Positions 21,040-31,013 of a DNA stretch of 64,000 bases are shown in pieces. The first letter of the stretch is position 1. Every line of letters begins with the position of its first letter. The stretch is from contig OZ037855.1 of NCBI GenBank assembly GCA_964035575.1, positions 372,001 through 436,000 of the forward strand, given 5' to 3'. The notes beneath the pieces are model-generated. The model had not been told where the DNA came from, did no database searches, and saw only the letters and a list, made by a program, of their open reading frames with translations. Source of the DNA: Rhynchopus sp. YZ270_cl-10 (Eukaryota > Euglenozoa > Diplonemea > Diplonemida > Diplonemidae). Position numbers and translations under genes: made by a program.

Positions 21040-22983
21040 CTACTGGAAAGACCTGGCCCGCCATGCCAGCAGGAAGGCACCAATAATTCTGAAGGCAAAG
21101 AAGAGCGCAAACATGATGACAACGAGGATCCACCAATCCTCGCGGTTGAGGTTCGTGCGGTGGATGAGACGCGCCACGGAGCCCTCTCTGTTGTCGGGCA
21201 CGGCATCGTCCGCGAACTCTGCCATTGTCGCCAGCCCCACACCATACTTCAGAGGACAGAGGTACTGCAGCCAGCGCAGCCAGATCGGCACTTCATCCAG
21301 ACTAATGAAAAACCCAGAAAACAAAATCTGCGGCACATACAGCGCCGGCACCAAATGAATCGCTGTCTCTGGCCGTGTCGTGGCTGCACCCATCAACAAC
21401 GAGCTCGACGCAGATACCACACCCAAACCTACCTGCGCAAACACTATATACGCAAAGTTTCCTTGCATATCAACCAAAAAGTAAAACACACATGTCGCAA
21501 GCAACATCTGCAGGAACGCTGCTGGAACATCAATACAGGTCTTCCCCAATATATATGCTGGTGTACTGTACGACCCGGAAGTGTATTCTCTCATAAACGC
21601 GGCGCGTTCAATGGGAAAAGCAAGAAGCATGGGTTGTGAAGAGAGAAACATCGAGTTGATGCAGGAAAACACCAACGCACCCCAGTGGTTGTTGATTTGG
21701 ACGGTGATGTCGTCAGGATCGCCGTCAGTCCCCCAATCGGAGCCAACCTGGAAGAAGATCACCCCGATAAGGAGAGACAGCACCATGGACATGCCGTAGC
21801 GTGCTCCGAGGGACTGCCTGTCGCGCACCAGGTTGAAGAACTCCCTTCTCACGAGGTACGCCATTTGCACGCAGAACCCTGCAGTAGTGCTGGTGGGCAG
21901 GTCGGCTGCTTCGAGTGTGCCCTCCCCGCCGTAGGTTGGGTTCCGTTCTGCTATCTCCGCCTCTGCCTTTGCGATGAATGGCTCGCACTCCTCGAGAGAC
22001 ATAAGCTGGAGACGGTGCATCGCGAAGTCAGCAGGGTTCGACCGTATCGGACATTTACGGTCTTCTGTTTCGAAGTGCGAACCACATGATTCAATCTTTC
22101 CGGAATACGCAACACGCCCGCTCTTGAGGATTATTACGTCATGAAAAAGAGCGAAAACCTCGGACGACGGCTGATGGATGGTACACACTATGGTGCACCC
22201 TGAGTCCGCCAAGGTGCGAAGGATTTTTACCAACTCAAATGCACTGTGCGAATCAAGCCCCGAGGTCGGTTCATCCAGAAAAATTAATGAGGGCGAGGAT
22301 ATCAGCTCGACTGCCACCGCAGTACGTTTCTTCTCTCCTCCCGAGAGACCCGGAACCATAGTGGAGCCGATCAGCGTGTCGCAACAGTCCTTCAAACCGA
22401 GCGCTTTAATGGCAGCCTGCACTATAGCGGCGCGTTGTTCTTGGTCGTATTCTGGGAGTCTCATGGCTGCGGTGAAGGCAAGCACCTCGTTGGGGGTCTG
22501 CGTCGCAAAGAGAGCGTCCTGCTGCATGACATAGGCAAGCTGGCTGCGGTACAACACTGGGTCGGCGTCTTTTTTGTTCAAAAACACCTTTCCGCCGCTG
22601 ATCGTTCCATACGGCGCCCTCCCTGCAAGAACGTTCATGAGAGTAGTTTTCCCTGCACCAGAAGGCCCCATGATAGCAGTTAAACTGCCAGGTTTCAGAC
22701 TTCCCGACACATTGTCGACAATTGTCTTAACTCCACCCCCAGCTCCTCCGACGCACGGACACCCTGCGGCGAGCTCAACCTGGAAGGTAAGGTTCTGCCA
22801 CGCAAGGTGGAACGTTTCGGACGCTCTGGTTTGGAAGGGGTTGTGAAAGGGCGACGAAACGTCCTTCTGTGGGGTGCTGGGCTGGATGTTGGTTGGCTCG
22901 GGGTCGTCCTTGGGTGGTGTGTCGTCACCCTTCTTCCCTACCTCCACGTCTTCGGCGTAGGGTTCAGTTGAAGGAAGCACCAT
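21040..22983 (-). CDS. ABC transporter G family half-transporter
   Basis: A 647-residue intronless protein in the G-subfamily order: ATPase first, membrane domain second. Walker A GPSGAGKT is at 106-113, the signature LSGGEKKR near 213, Walker B LIFLDEPTSGLDS near 233, and the switch histidine in TIHQPSSE at 270. The second half has about six hydrophobic segments, beginning near 385 (ARYGMSMVLSLLIGVIFF) and ending at FAFRIIGAFLLAWRA. Length is typical of white/ABCG half-transporters, which pair to export lipids, sterols or pigments; substrate cannot be read from sequence. The first 50 residues are an acidic, proline-rich cytosolic tail. Start at 22983 is supported by a possible acceptor AG about 20 nt upstream. 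Confidence 0.96.
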   Translation of the reverse strand: MVLPSTEPYAEDVEVGKKGDDTPPKDDPEPTNIQPSTPQKDVSSPFHNPFQTRASETFHLAWQNLTFQVELAAGCPCVGGAGGGVKTIVDNVSGSLKPGSLTAIMGPSGAGKTTLMNVLAGRAPYGTISGGKVFLNKKDADPVLYRSQLAYVMQQDALFATQTPNEVLAFTAAMRLPEYDQEQRAAIVQAAIKALGLKDCCDTLIGSTMVPGLSGGEKKRTAVAVELISSPSLIFLDEPTSGLDSHSAFELVKILRTLADSGCTIVCTIHQPSSEVFALFHDVIILKSGRVAYSGKIESCGSHFETEDRKCPIRSNPADFAMHRLQLMSLEECEPFIAKAEAEIAERNPTYGGEGTLEAADLPTSTTAGFCVQMAYLVRREFFNLVRDRQSLGARYGMSMVLSLLIGVIFFQVGSDWGTDGDPDDITVQINNHWGALVFSCINSMFLSSQPMLLAFPIERAAFMREYTSGSYSTPAYILGKTCIDVPAAFLQMLLATCVFYFLVDMQGNFAYIVFAQVGLGVVSASSSLLMGAATTRPETAIHLVPALYVPQILFSGFFISLDEVPIWLRWLQYLCPLKYGVGLATMAEFADDAVPDNREGSVARLIHRTNLNREDWWILVVIMFALFFAFRIIGAFLLAWRARSFQ

Positions 22984-23003
22984 TATTTGTAGAATTCAAA
23001 AAT

Positions 23004-23005
23004 CT
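23004..23005 (-). promoter_or_regulatory. putative spliced-leader acceptor AG of the ABCG gene
   Basis: On the minus strand TATTTTTTCTCCACCATAG is followed by TATCTCACAG, which ends 20 nt before the ATG. Either AG would fit; inferred from position and pyrimidine content only. Confidence 0.35.
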
Positions 23006-23044
23006 GTGAGATACTATGGTGGAGAAAAAATACAGAAAAGTTTA

Positions 23045-23078
23045 TAAGATGAACCTAAGCCTCGTGCTTAGTCAGCTT
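23045..23078. repeat. CCTCGTG-core dispersed hairpin
   Basis: AAGATGAACCTAAG, CCTCGTG and CTTAGTCAGCTT form a short stem-loop. The preceding AAAAGTTTAT is shared with other copies. It lies about 60 bp upstream of the ABCG start, on the promoter/acceptor side. Confidence 0.6.
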
Positions 23079-23079
23079 G

Positions 23080-24687
23080 TGGGAAAGTAAGAACGAAAAA
23101 GAAGGATAAAAAAAAAAGCAGAGAAGTTGGAAGCGCGCTCTAAGATCGATGAATACCACTGATAACATAAAATTTGTGGTAAAAAATGGGTTGGGAGAGA
23201 GATGGCAGGTAGGGAGGTTGACAAAAGAGGGGGAGAGGGCCGTATTTGGTTTCTTGCAAAAAGGCAGAGTTTATTTTTGCTGCTTTTAAAAGATCGTTTT
23301 TTGTTGTTTGTTTTTTTTAAACCCTAGCTCGGAAAAAAAAAGAAAGTGAAAAGTTGAAAAAGTTTTTATAAAAAAAAGTGGAGCTTTTTGCGCGTTGTCC
23401 AGGCACCACTTATTCCAACATTTTTGTTTAACATTATTATCACCATTCACAAAAGAAAAACAATCCCTTCCTTAGTTAGCCCCAACCTGTTTGTCTAAAT
23501 TGTGTTTCGAAATTTCTTATCCTATTGTTATCTTTGGCCTATTTTAAAAAAATATGGTTTTTTCATAAAAGAAAAAATACAAGCTGGATAAAAATAAAAG
23601 TTGTGTGCGGTGGCAACAATAAGAAAAGTTTAATAAGATGACTCCAATCGTCACCCTTTGATCGCATTTCGTTATCGAATAAAGGTACCCGATCTGCAAA
23701 AGCGATCTTCTTTTCTATTGCTGGACACTTCCGCACAGCAACAGGAAAAGAAAGAAAACATGAAGAATTCATTTTTTTCAACACGTCGAGCTGGGGGTCA
23801 GTAAAAAAAAAAAAAGTTGAACTGGAAAAAAACGGGGTAAGGGGGAAAAAGGGAAATACATAGAGGTTCATGCGTACCAAAAAAATAGAGAAAATTTGAA
23901 GGATGAACACGCCTCAAGTGCGCACCCATCTCATCAACGAAAAGAAATTCGACTCTATTCAAGCAATACGGTTGCACACTCAGACCTAAAAAAAATTTTT
24001 TTTAGAAGATGGATACGCATCAGGCTGCACATCTTTTGAGGCACTTTTTTTTTGGATTTTTTTTTTTTTTTGAGAAAAAAAAACATGAAACAAAACAAAT
24101 AGCACATGGCTTTCTTGGGAGGTTGTTGGTGGGAGAGAGTGCGTGATTTACTTCTTCTTTCCCTCCCGCCCCCGTGCTCCCCACACCACGTGTTGTGATA
24201 AAAAAAGGTGTTATTATTCCCAAACAGACGCATATTCTCCAACAGAAGCGAAAGCGTCGGAAGGGGGGCTGGATATGGGGGCTTAAACGTTTTTTTTTTC
24301 CCCACAAAAAAAATTGGGGTTGAACGGAAAAAAAAAAAATGCAGCTCATATTATGCGCTGTGTCACCTCAAGGGGCGAGAGTGACACAGTGTATGCCGTA
24401 AAACTGACGCTCATGCGCTCTTTCCTCCGAGAACCGGCATCACAGTCTGTAGGGAAGATGGTTGGGAAATTGTTGGAAATATTACAATAAAAGATGAAAA
24501 AATAACCAAATCACTTTCACAAAAAAAATTACCTCATTGTGGATGCTTCAATGTAACACGAAGCTTTGAGACAAAGAGACACAATTAACTTTTTCAGTTC
24601 ACAGAAACGGGAAAGACATCCCATAATTGACCTACACCGTTACGAGATTGGTTCGCAATTCCCTTTCATAAAATAAGCTATATTATT
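23080..24687. other. intergenic spacer, no gene seen
   Basis: Very AT-rich with A/T runs; partial hairpin repeats near 23635 and 23900. ORFs here are phenylalanine/lysine-rich and not credible. Confidence 0.55.
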
Positions 24688-26251
24688 TCATACCGATGCG
24701 TCGCTTCCGACCAGGCTGGGGTTCCAGTTGGAGGTGATGGTCTTCCAGGAGGTGTAGAACTGGATGGCCTGCTTGCCGTAGAAGTTGATGTCTCCACGGA
24801 TGGACCCGCGGGATCCGGTGAAGGAGAACATGGGGAGTGGGACCGGGATCGGGACGTTGATACCGACCTGGCCAGCGTCAACCTCGTGCTGGAACTTGCG
24901 TGCGTTGGCTCCGCTGGAGGTGAAGATGGCAGTGCCGTTTCCGTAGGGGTTGGCCGCGATGATCTTGAGTGCCTCATCCAGGGAGTCGGCGTTCTGCGAT
25001 AGTTAAAAGTGGTAAATCATTGGGGGGAAAGTGTGTGTTGCATACCATGGTGACAAGGACAGGCCCGAAGATCTCCTCAGTGTAGCATGTCATGTCGGTG
25101 GAGGCGTTGGTGATGACAGTGGGTCCAAGCCAGTTGCCCTTCTCGCAGCCAGCGGGGGGGGTCACGCCACGTCCGTCGAGTGCGATGGTGGCACCCTCCT
25201 TCTCGGCGGTGCCGATGATGTCGATGGCACGCTTGCATGCGGCAGGGGTGATCATGGGACCAACGTCGACACCCTTCTCTGTGCCGCGGCCAACCTTGAG
25301 CGAGGTGGCGGCCTTCTCCACAACATCATCAATCCACTCCTGCGACTTGCCAACGAACACTGCCACGGAGAGCGCCATGCAGCGCTGGCCCGCCGCACCC
25401 ATCGAGGAAGTCACGATCGAGTTGATGGCGTGGTCCTTCGACGCATCGGGCATGATGACGGCGTGGTTCTTCGCTCCAAGGTTCGCCTGCACACGCTTTC
25501 CGTTTCCGGTACCACGTGCGTGGATGTACTCTCCGGCCTGGTTGCCTCCGACAAAGCTGATGGCCTTGATCTCAGGCGCATCGCAGATGAAGTTGACGCA
25601 GTCTCTCGATCCGTGGATCACCTGGAGCACACCCGGGGGGACGCCAGCCTCGTGGGCAAGACGGACAAGCTCGACGGCGGCGGTGGGGTCACGCTCGGAG
25701 GGCTTCAGGACGAAGGAGTTTCCGGAGATGATGGCCATGGGGAACATCCAGAGGGGGATCATTGCGGGGAAGTTGAAGGGGCAGATACCTGCGCAGACAC
25801 CGAGGGGCTGGCGGTAGCTGTAGGTGTCCATGTGGGTGGAGACGTTCTCGAGCGTCTCGCCCATCATGAGGGAGGGGCCGGAGCAGGCGTGCTCGGTGAT
25901 CTCGAGGCCACGGAAGACGTCACCCTTTGCGTCGTCGATGGTCTTGCCCTGCTCCTCGGTGATGAGCTCGGCAAGGCGGCCCTGGTTCTCGCGGACGAGC
26001 GCCTGCAGCTTGAGCATGACACGCATGCGGTTGCTGGGCGACACCTCACGCCACTCCTTGAAGGCGATGTGTGCCTTCTCCGTCGCCTCCGCCATCTCCT
26101 CCTGCGTGCTCTCCGGGCAGAGCGCGACAACCTCACCGGTGGCAGGGTTGGGCACCTCAATCCAGTTCTTCGTCGTCGACTCGCGGAACTCTCCGTTGAT
26201 GACCATGGGGACCTTACGGGGTCCAAGCACAACAAGGGAACGGCGCATCAT
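24688..26251 (-). CDS. ALDH6A1: methylmalonate-semialdehyde dehydrogenase (CoA-acylating), two exons
   Basis: Exon 1 is 25046-26251 and exon 2 is 24688-24993, joined across a 52-nt GT-AG phase-0 intron (24994-25045). The spliced protein is 503 residues, the normal length for this family. It has [20 protein letters not shown] near 155, the substrate segment [20 protein letters not shown] near 258, and the catalytic cysteine in [12 protein letters not shown] at 291, as in ALDH6. Exon 2 supplies the conserved C-terminus ([20 protein letters not shown], then [20 protein letters not shown]). The family converts methylmalonate or malonate semialdehyde to propionyl- or acetyl-CoA in valine and thymine breakdown, normally in mitochondria. 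A very short N-terminus ([13 protein letters not shown]) precedes the core and could be a minimal presequence. Two tandem ATGs exist at the start. Confidence 0.96.
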
Positions 26252-26276
26252 TGTAGGGTTGGAAGGAGGGTGTTGT

Positions 26277-26278
26277 CT
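26277..26278 (-). promoter_or_regulatory. putative spliced-leader acceptor AG of the dehydrogenase gene
   Basis: The minus strand reads CCCAACACCCAACCCCCAG, 25 nt before the ATG. Inferred from the pyrimidine-rich context and distance. Confidence 0.35.
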
Positions 26279-26305
26279 GGGGGTTGGGTGTTGGGAAATA
26301 ATAAT

Positions 26306-26388
26306 TTAGTACACCTTGGTACACCGGTGCACCCGGGTGGACCCCAACCATGCCGTCCTACATCCATTTCGATAGCAGAAACTTGAAA
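26306..26388. repeat. dispersed repeat GTACACCTTGGTACACC type
   Basis: Shares GTGGACCCCAACCATGC and TCCTACATCCATTTCG with 9709-9812 and, more loosely, with 20852-20935. It supplies the first residues (MPSYIHF) of the plus-strand ORF that follows. Confidence 0.7.
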
Positions 26389-26881
26389 GTGAAAAAGAGT
26401 TCCAAAAGATGTGCACCACCGGTGCAGCTTCCACAGGACGCTATCCTGGCCCTGGTGGCGGCGATGAAGGCGAGCACTACAGCTGAGGTGGCTGAGGTGG
26501 ACGCGCCGGCGCCTGCGTGGGCCGGCCCGGCGGAGATCGCGGAGGACCCGACGCACTGGATCGCGTACTCCCAGCGCGAGGCACACCACACGGACGCTAG
26601 ATGACACACATTTTGTGCCAAAATTGCAGGCACGCTGCGCGAGCGGAGGAGGTCATGTATCATTCATGACTGTGGTTCCTTGGGGAGGGAGTGCCGGCTC
26701 TGCTTCGTTCGTTGTGCAGGGGAGGGGGTTGTCGTATGCTTCTGCCACCATTGCTGAGCTCAGAGAGAGAGTTTTTTGCGGTGCTGAGATAGCAGACCAC
26801 GTGAAGGAATGTTTGAGGCGCCCCGCCATTCCAATGCTGGTGTCTCTCAGATCTTTTGGAAGACGGCGCGATATCGTATGA
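26350..26881 (+). other. two consecutive GC-rich plus-strand ORFs, possibly gene fragments
   Basis: ORF 26350-26604 (84 aa) has an alanine-rich segment around LPQDAILALVAAMKASTTAE, then WAGPAEIAEDPTHWIAYSQR. ORF 26615-26881 (88 aa) has SYASATIAELRERVFCGAEI then RRPAIPMLVSLRSFGRRRDI. Base composition is far more GC-rich than the surrounding spacer and looks coding, yet no family is recognised and the first seven residues of the first ORF come from a dispersed repeat. They could be remnants of one gene or a captured fragment. They are the only coding-like sequences on the plus strand. Confidence 0.25.
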
Positions 26882-27001
26882 GACGTGAAACACCTTAGGA
26901 CGTAGGGGAAGAAAAAAGGAATCGGTATTGATGCAGGCACCTCTGGTGCGCTACCAGCCCCGGAGGAAAGCAGAATGAAAATAATAAGGCTGGGGGGGGT
27001 G

Positions 27002-29156
27002 TAGGGGGCGCAGTGGTGTCTAAATCCCTGTACAAATACTGTCACAAACCCATTTTTTTGAAATTTAGGTGAAGAAACCAGGGCGTTCGCCCCGGGGCGA
27101 AAAATATTTTTTTTCGTTAAAAAAAATTTTTCCTGAAAAAATGACATTTTATTTCGCCCCAGGGCTTCGCCCCACCGGGGCGAAACCCTGTATAAATAAA
27201 TAAATAAATAAAAAAAAAAAGGGGAGAAAAAAAAATAAAGAGAGAGAGATTTCTCCCCACCACCCTGTCGACCCCCCCGGAGGGGGGGTCGCAGAGGGGT
27301 GTCCACTGTTCCGCAAACCCGCCTGCCGTGAGAGGAAGTTTCCCCAGCACTCCCGCTCCTCAATCCTGCAGTCTGCTGAAGCCCCTGTTATAGAAGGTGT
27401 CACTACTCGTGTCAACTCTACCTTCAACGGCAGAGAGACGTTTTAGTTTATTGAAAATAATCAAAATAAGGATGAAGTCTCACATGACAGATGCCTCTCT
27501 CTTGTACATCTGTTTGATTAAACAACACAAAGAGACCCTCAGTGAGGGGGGATTGATGAAATTCTCCATCGTTTTGCTGGTTTTAGTATCAGGAAAGTGC
27601 AGCTGTAATAGCACTTGTGCTGGGGAAGGGATCACGCGCAAATCGCAAATTTTTTTTGACCACTCAGTACCAGGGATTCACCCCCCACGAACTAGCTTCT
27701 CTCCGGCGGAAAATTTTTTTGACCTATTTTAAGCACTAGTAAAAAAGCAAAAATTTCGGGTTTTTTGGCATTTCGCCACGATCAGGAAAAAACGATGGCG
27801 ATAGCGAACGCCCTGGAAGAAACCCACTAAAAAGGTCGTACCTGGCCGCAAATCGCCCTGGGGATCACCCAAATATCTCATTAAACCACCTGACGACCTC
27901 TACAGATACTTTCCTGATTAAAAAAAATTGGTTTTTTGTGAAAAAATGGCCAAAAATGTGTAACGCTTGTGTAACGCTTTTGGGTCAATTTTCAACACTT
28001 TTCAAAAAAAAATTCTAAGGAGACATTATGCCTTCTAAACACCCGAAAAACACCTCGGTCCACATCCGGTGGGGTCCCAGGGTGGAAATGTATGGTTTTT
28101 GCAGCTTTTAGGGGTCCTGTGTGGGCCCCAGATGTATTCTGCAGTGTCTGAAACGCCTAAAAAAGCAGCATTTCCCTCACTTCTTAGCATGTTCACACAC
28201 ATTAAAACCCCCAAAAAATTGTCCACAGGTCCACATAAGTCCCCAAAACCACTCGAAAATGATTGCCGGACCCCACTGGGGGTGGAATAGACTGTTTTCA
28301 GATGGTTTTTGCCCATTTTGGTGACCCCAGATCCAAATTTCTCCGATGTCACACTTCTGTCACACTTCCTAAATCACCATTTCTGGTTCCACGGAGCACC
28401 TGTAAAGCCCCGAAAACCACTCCCATCATATTTGGGTGAGGTCCGGGGGTGGGAAAATATAGTTTTGGGGCTTTTTTTGGCACCCCCAGAAATATTTTTT
28501 TTCAAAAAAAATACTCATGTTACCCTAAAAATACCTGTTCTTTGGGGTGTTCTTGGGATGATTCCCAAATGCCGACCTCAAAAGGGCCGCCGAAAAAGTC
28601 ACAGAAGGCCAGAATTCGGCTCGGAATGGATGCGGGGACACCCAAATAGGCAGAAAACCCTACTTCCAAGTTAAAAAAACGCTTTTTTCTGGGCTATGAG
28701 ATGCCCCCCTCCAATGTCACACTTATGTCACACTTCCTCATCCCGGCTAAAATGTGGTTTTTACGGCAAAAAAATAATTCAAAATTTTCAGCAAAGGTGT
28801 ACAAAAAAATAGACTTTTGGCCCCAAAACCCCCCAGAAATCGCTCTGTGGACACATCTGAGTGGAAAAAACCTCTTTTCCTCTTGTTTTGGACTATTGAA
28901 AAAAATTGAATTTTTTGATAAATCGCCCTGTATCAAACCCCCTTAGAAAACGATGAAAATGGGGTGAAAACGCTACAAAAAGTGTCAAAAAAAGTTCCCA
29001 AAAGTGCCAAAAAGTGCCAAAAAGGCATCAAAAAGTAAGAAATAGTCCCACAAATGTGTTTTCTGGGGTGGTTTTGTGTTTTCGGATATTTTTTTTACAC
29101 TTTTTCATGATTTTTTGGGGGGTGTGACAGAAAAAAGGGTCTCACTGCGCCCCCTA
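27002..29156. mobile_element. TIR element (2,155 bp) with nested MITE, Mutator-like duplication
   Basis: Perfect 14-bp terminal inverted repeats TAGGGGGCGCAGTG. The flanks are CT-G8-TG on the left (26990-27001) and CT-G7-TG on the right (29157-29167), an approximately 11-bp duplication differing by one G in a run. Duplications of 9-11 bp are typical of Mutator-like elements, but no transposase is present, so the class is tentative. The interior outside the nested MITE is non-coding and contains diverged repeats, including GTCACACTTCTGTCACACTT at about 28348 and GTCACACTTATGTCACACTT at about 28717. Confidence 0.75.
27079..27815. mobile_element. hAT-like MITE 3 (737 bp), nested
   Basis: Inverted ends CAGGGCGTTCGC are perfect over 12 bp with an exact 8-bp duplication GAAGAAAC (27071-27078, 27816-27823). 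The left subterminal region has TTCGCCCCGGGGCGAA and a second palindrome around CTTCGCCCCACCGGGGCGAA. No transposase. It lies inside the 27002-29156 element and is therefore the younger insertion. Confidence 0.92.
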
Positions 29157-29167
29157 CTGGGGGGGTG

Positions 29168-29670
29168 CGTTTTTTTTTTGCCGTAATAATTGTGGATTTT
29201 TTTTTTTTTTTACGATTACCTACATTGTAGGCGGGTTTAGTGCTGCCGCGGGTGCTGGCACATGAATTTTTGAAAAAAGGAAAAATAATTTTAAAAGATC
29301 CTATCGCAGTAAGCTATGCGAAAGTGTTGAAAAAGAGAAAAAAAAATGGCGACTTTTTTTTTGAAAGCGTCTGAAAACATTTCAAAAAGGGGTCATCATC
29401 TATCACTCTTTTTTTCTATTGTGTACGGATCAACGGTAGGGTAAGTTTTTTCCTCTTCGCAGCTTTTCATTAAAAAATGCGTATTGAATGTAATTAAACA
29501 AAACAACAAGCGAGGGGAAGCATACGTAAGGACGACGTTGTACGCACATCCTTGGCAGAAAGGGGAGGGGAAAGCAAAGGCTTTTAAGATGACCGTCTGT
29601 CCGTATTTAGTCACTTTAGAAGAGAAGTTTGAAAGAGTTGATGTGTTGCACATCTTTTAAAAAAGAAAAG
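29168..29670. other. spacer with a retroposon-like 3' tail
   Basis: On the minus strand, CCCGCCTACAATGTAGG then TAATCGT runs into A15 (29197-29211). This resembles the stem-loop plus poly(A) at 11080-11130 and the tail near 17888-17925. A hairpin repeat lies near 29587. No gene seen. Confidence 0.45.
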
Positions 29671-29679
29671 TTGGTAAAG

Positions 29680-30159
29680 TGGTGCTTCCCGGGGGGTGTG
29701 CATTTCACAATTTTTCACAAAATGTGACAAGTTTTCACAAATTTTCACGACACGAAAACTGCTACAAAATTGTGAAGGCTGGCGAAAAGTGGTGAAAAAT
29801 GGTGAAAAATGTGAAAAGTTGTGAATAGTTGTGAAAAGTTGTGAATTGATTTTTTTTTTTTTTTGTGTGTGGTTTTTTTTGGGCGGGTGGTGACCCACCC
29901 ATTGAGGGGCACGCTGGGATTCACAAGATAGAACGTGATGTGGTGTACCAGTGTACCTGTGTACTGTGTGATGTGCGGAAATGACGAGAACTTGTCCATT
30001 TCGGCAAATTGACCCCACCACTGGCCGGACGGATTCCGGAAATGCAAATGCCGGCGTTTAAAAGCTTCACCAACGAGAGAAAAAAGGGTAGTGAAAAGTT
30101 GTGAAAAGTTGTGAATTGAATTGAAAATTTGTGAAATGCATACCCCCCGGGAAGCACCA
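29680..30159. mobile_element. TIR element (480 bp) with 5-bp target duplication
   Basis: Perfect 18-bp inverted ends TGGTGCTTCCCGGGGGGT, followed by a conserved TGCATTTCACAA; flanking duplication TAAAG (29675-29679, 30160-30164). The interior is rich in TTTTCACAACT/GTGAAAAGTTG repeats and carries an inverted copy of the GGAATCCGTCCG module (29991-30071). It has no coding capacity and I cannot assign a superfamily. Confidence 0.82.
29991..30071 (-). repeat. 85-bp GGAATCCGTCCG module, minus orientation
   Basis: Near-identical inverted copy of 18955-19034, including the GGTGAAGCTTTTAAA lead-in. It lies inside the 480-bp TIR element. Confidence 0.85.
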
Positions 30160-30164
30160 TAAAG

Positions 30165-31013
30165 GCCTGATAATAGTGCGGGCGTAATTTTGTAAAAATA
30201 AAATCATAAAAAGACACGCAGGTGCCACTTCTCGAACGTAATTATTTTTTTTTTCTAATTCTTTGAGATTCTTTCAACACATCCCGGACGTTTTACCCCT
30301 AAACCCATCTCCAATTTCAAAAAAAAAAAAAAAAAAAAAAACACCTTTTTTGTGCCAAACTATGTATTCCGACCGAAGGATAATGGCAGATGTGATACAA
30401 AAAAAAGTTGAAGTCTGTCAGTCATTGTCGCGCTACAGCAAACCTTTGGGGGGGTGATCAACAAAAGCAAGGTGCTTAAGAAATCAGAGGTGGTTTTGTT
30501 CTGGCTATTGCCGATCGATCCAAAAGCTGAGCAAATGTGCTGGCGCAACTGTTCATCCTGTACCTCTCGCCCTACCATCAACCGGTCAACCTACCTAAAT
30601 TGGCAGAAGGAAGCGACGTTTTTTTCCACTGTAAACATAAATGCCCACCTAAAAGATGTGTTTCATCTACTTTCAAATCAAAGAAGAGAAAGTACAGGAC
30701 GTCCTATATACAGATACATCCAAAAAAAATTTATATGTTGCAAAAATGTGAAGAGAAAAGACAAAAAAAAAAACAATTGTTTCTGTGCATAAATTGAAAC
30801 TTTCAGTAGATTGGTTAAAAACGGGTATTACCAAACACAAAAATATAAGAAAAATGAAAAAGTGCAAGCATCTCTGTGAACGCAGACACCGAAACAAAAT
30901 CAACAAAAAAAAAAAAAACAAAAAAAAAAAACAACCCATCTTCCCCCATCAAAGTGTGAGAATCTATGCCTCTGTCCCGCCCCTTCCCCCTTTTGCTTCT
31001 TTCTTCACCTTTC
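30165..31013. other. intergenic spacer, no gene seen
   Basis: AT-rich, with A-runs at about 30318-30340 and 30905-30930, and one ACTTTC-type hairpin repeat at 30664-30723. It ends at the PDI stop codon. Confidence 0.55.

Noticed and set aside
25031-26386. 451-codon plus-strand ORF antisense to the dehydrogenase
   Set aside because: Composition reflects the GC-rich sense gene; His/Gly/Val-rich with no family match.
26599-27363. 236-codon minus-strand ORF at 26653-27363
   Set aside because: It runs through transposon ends and homopolymers; no coherent protein.
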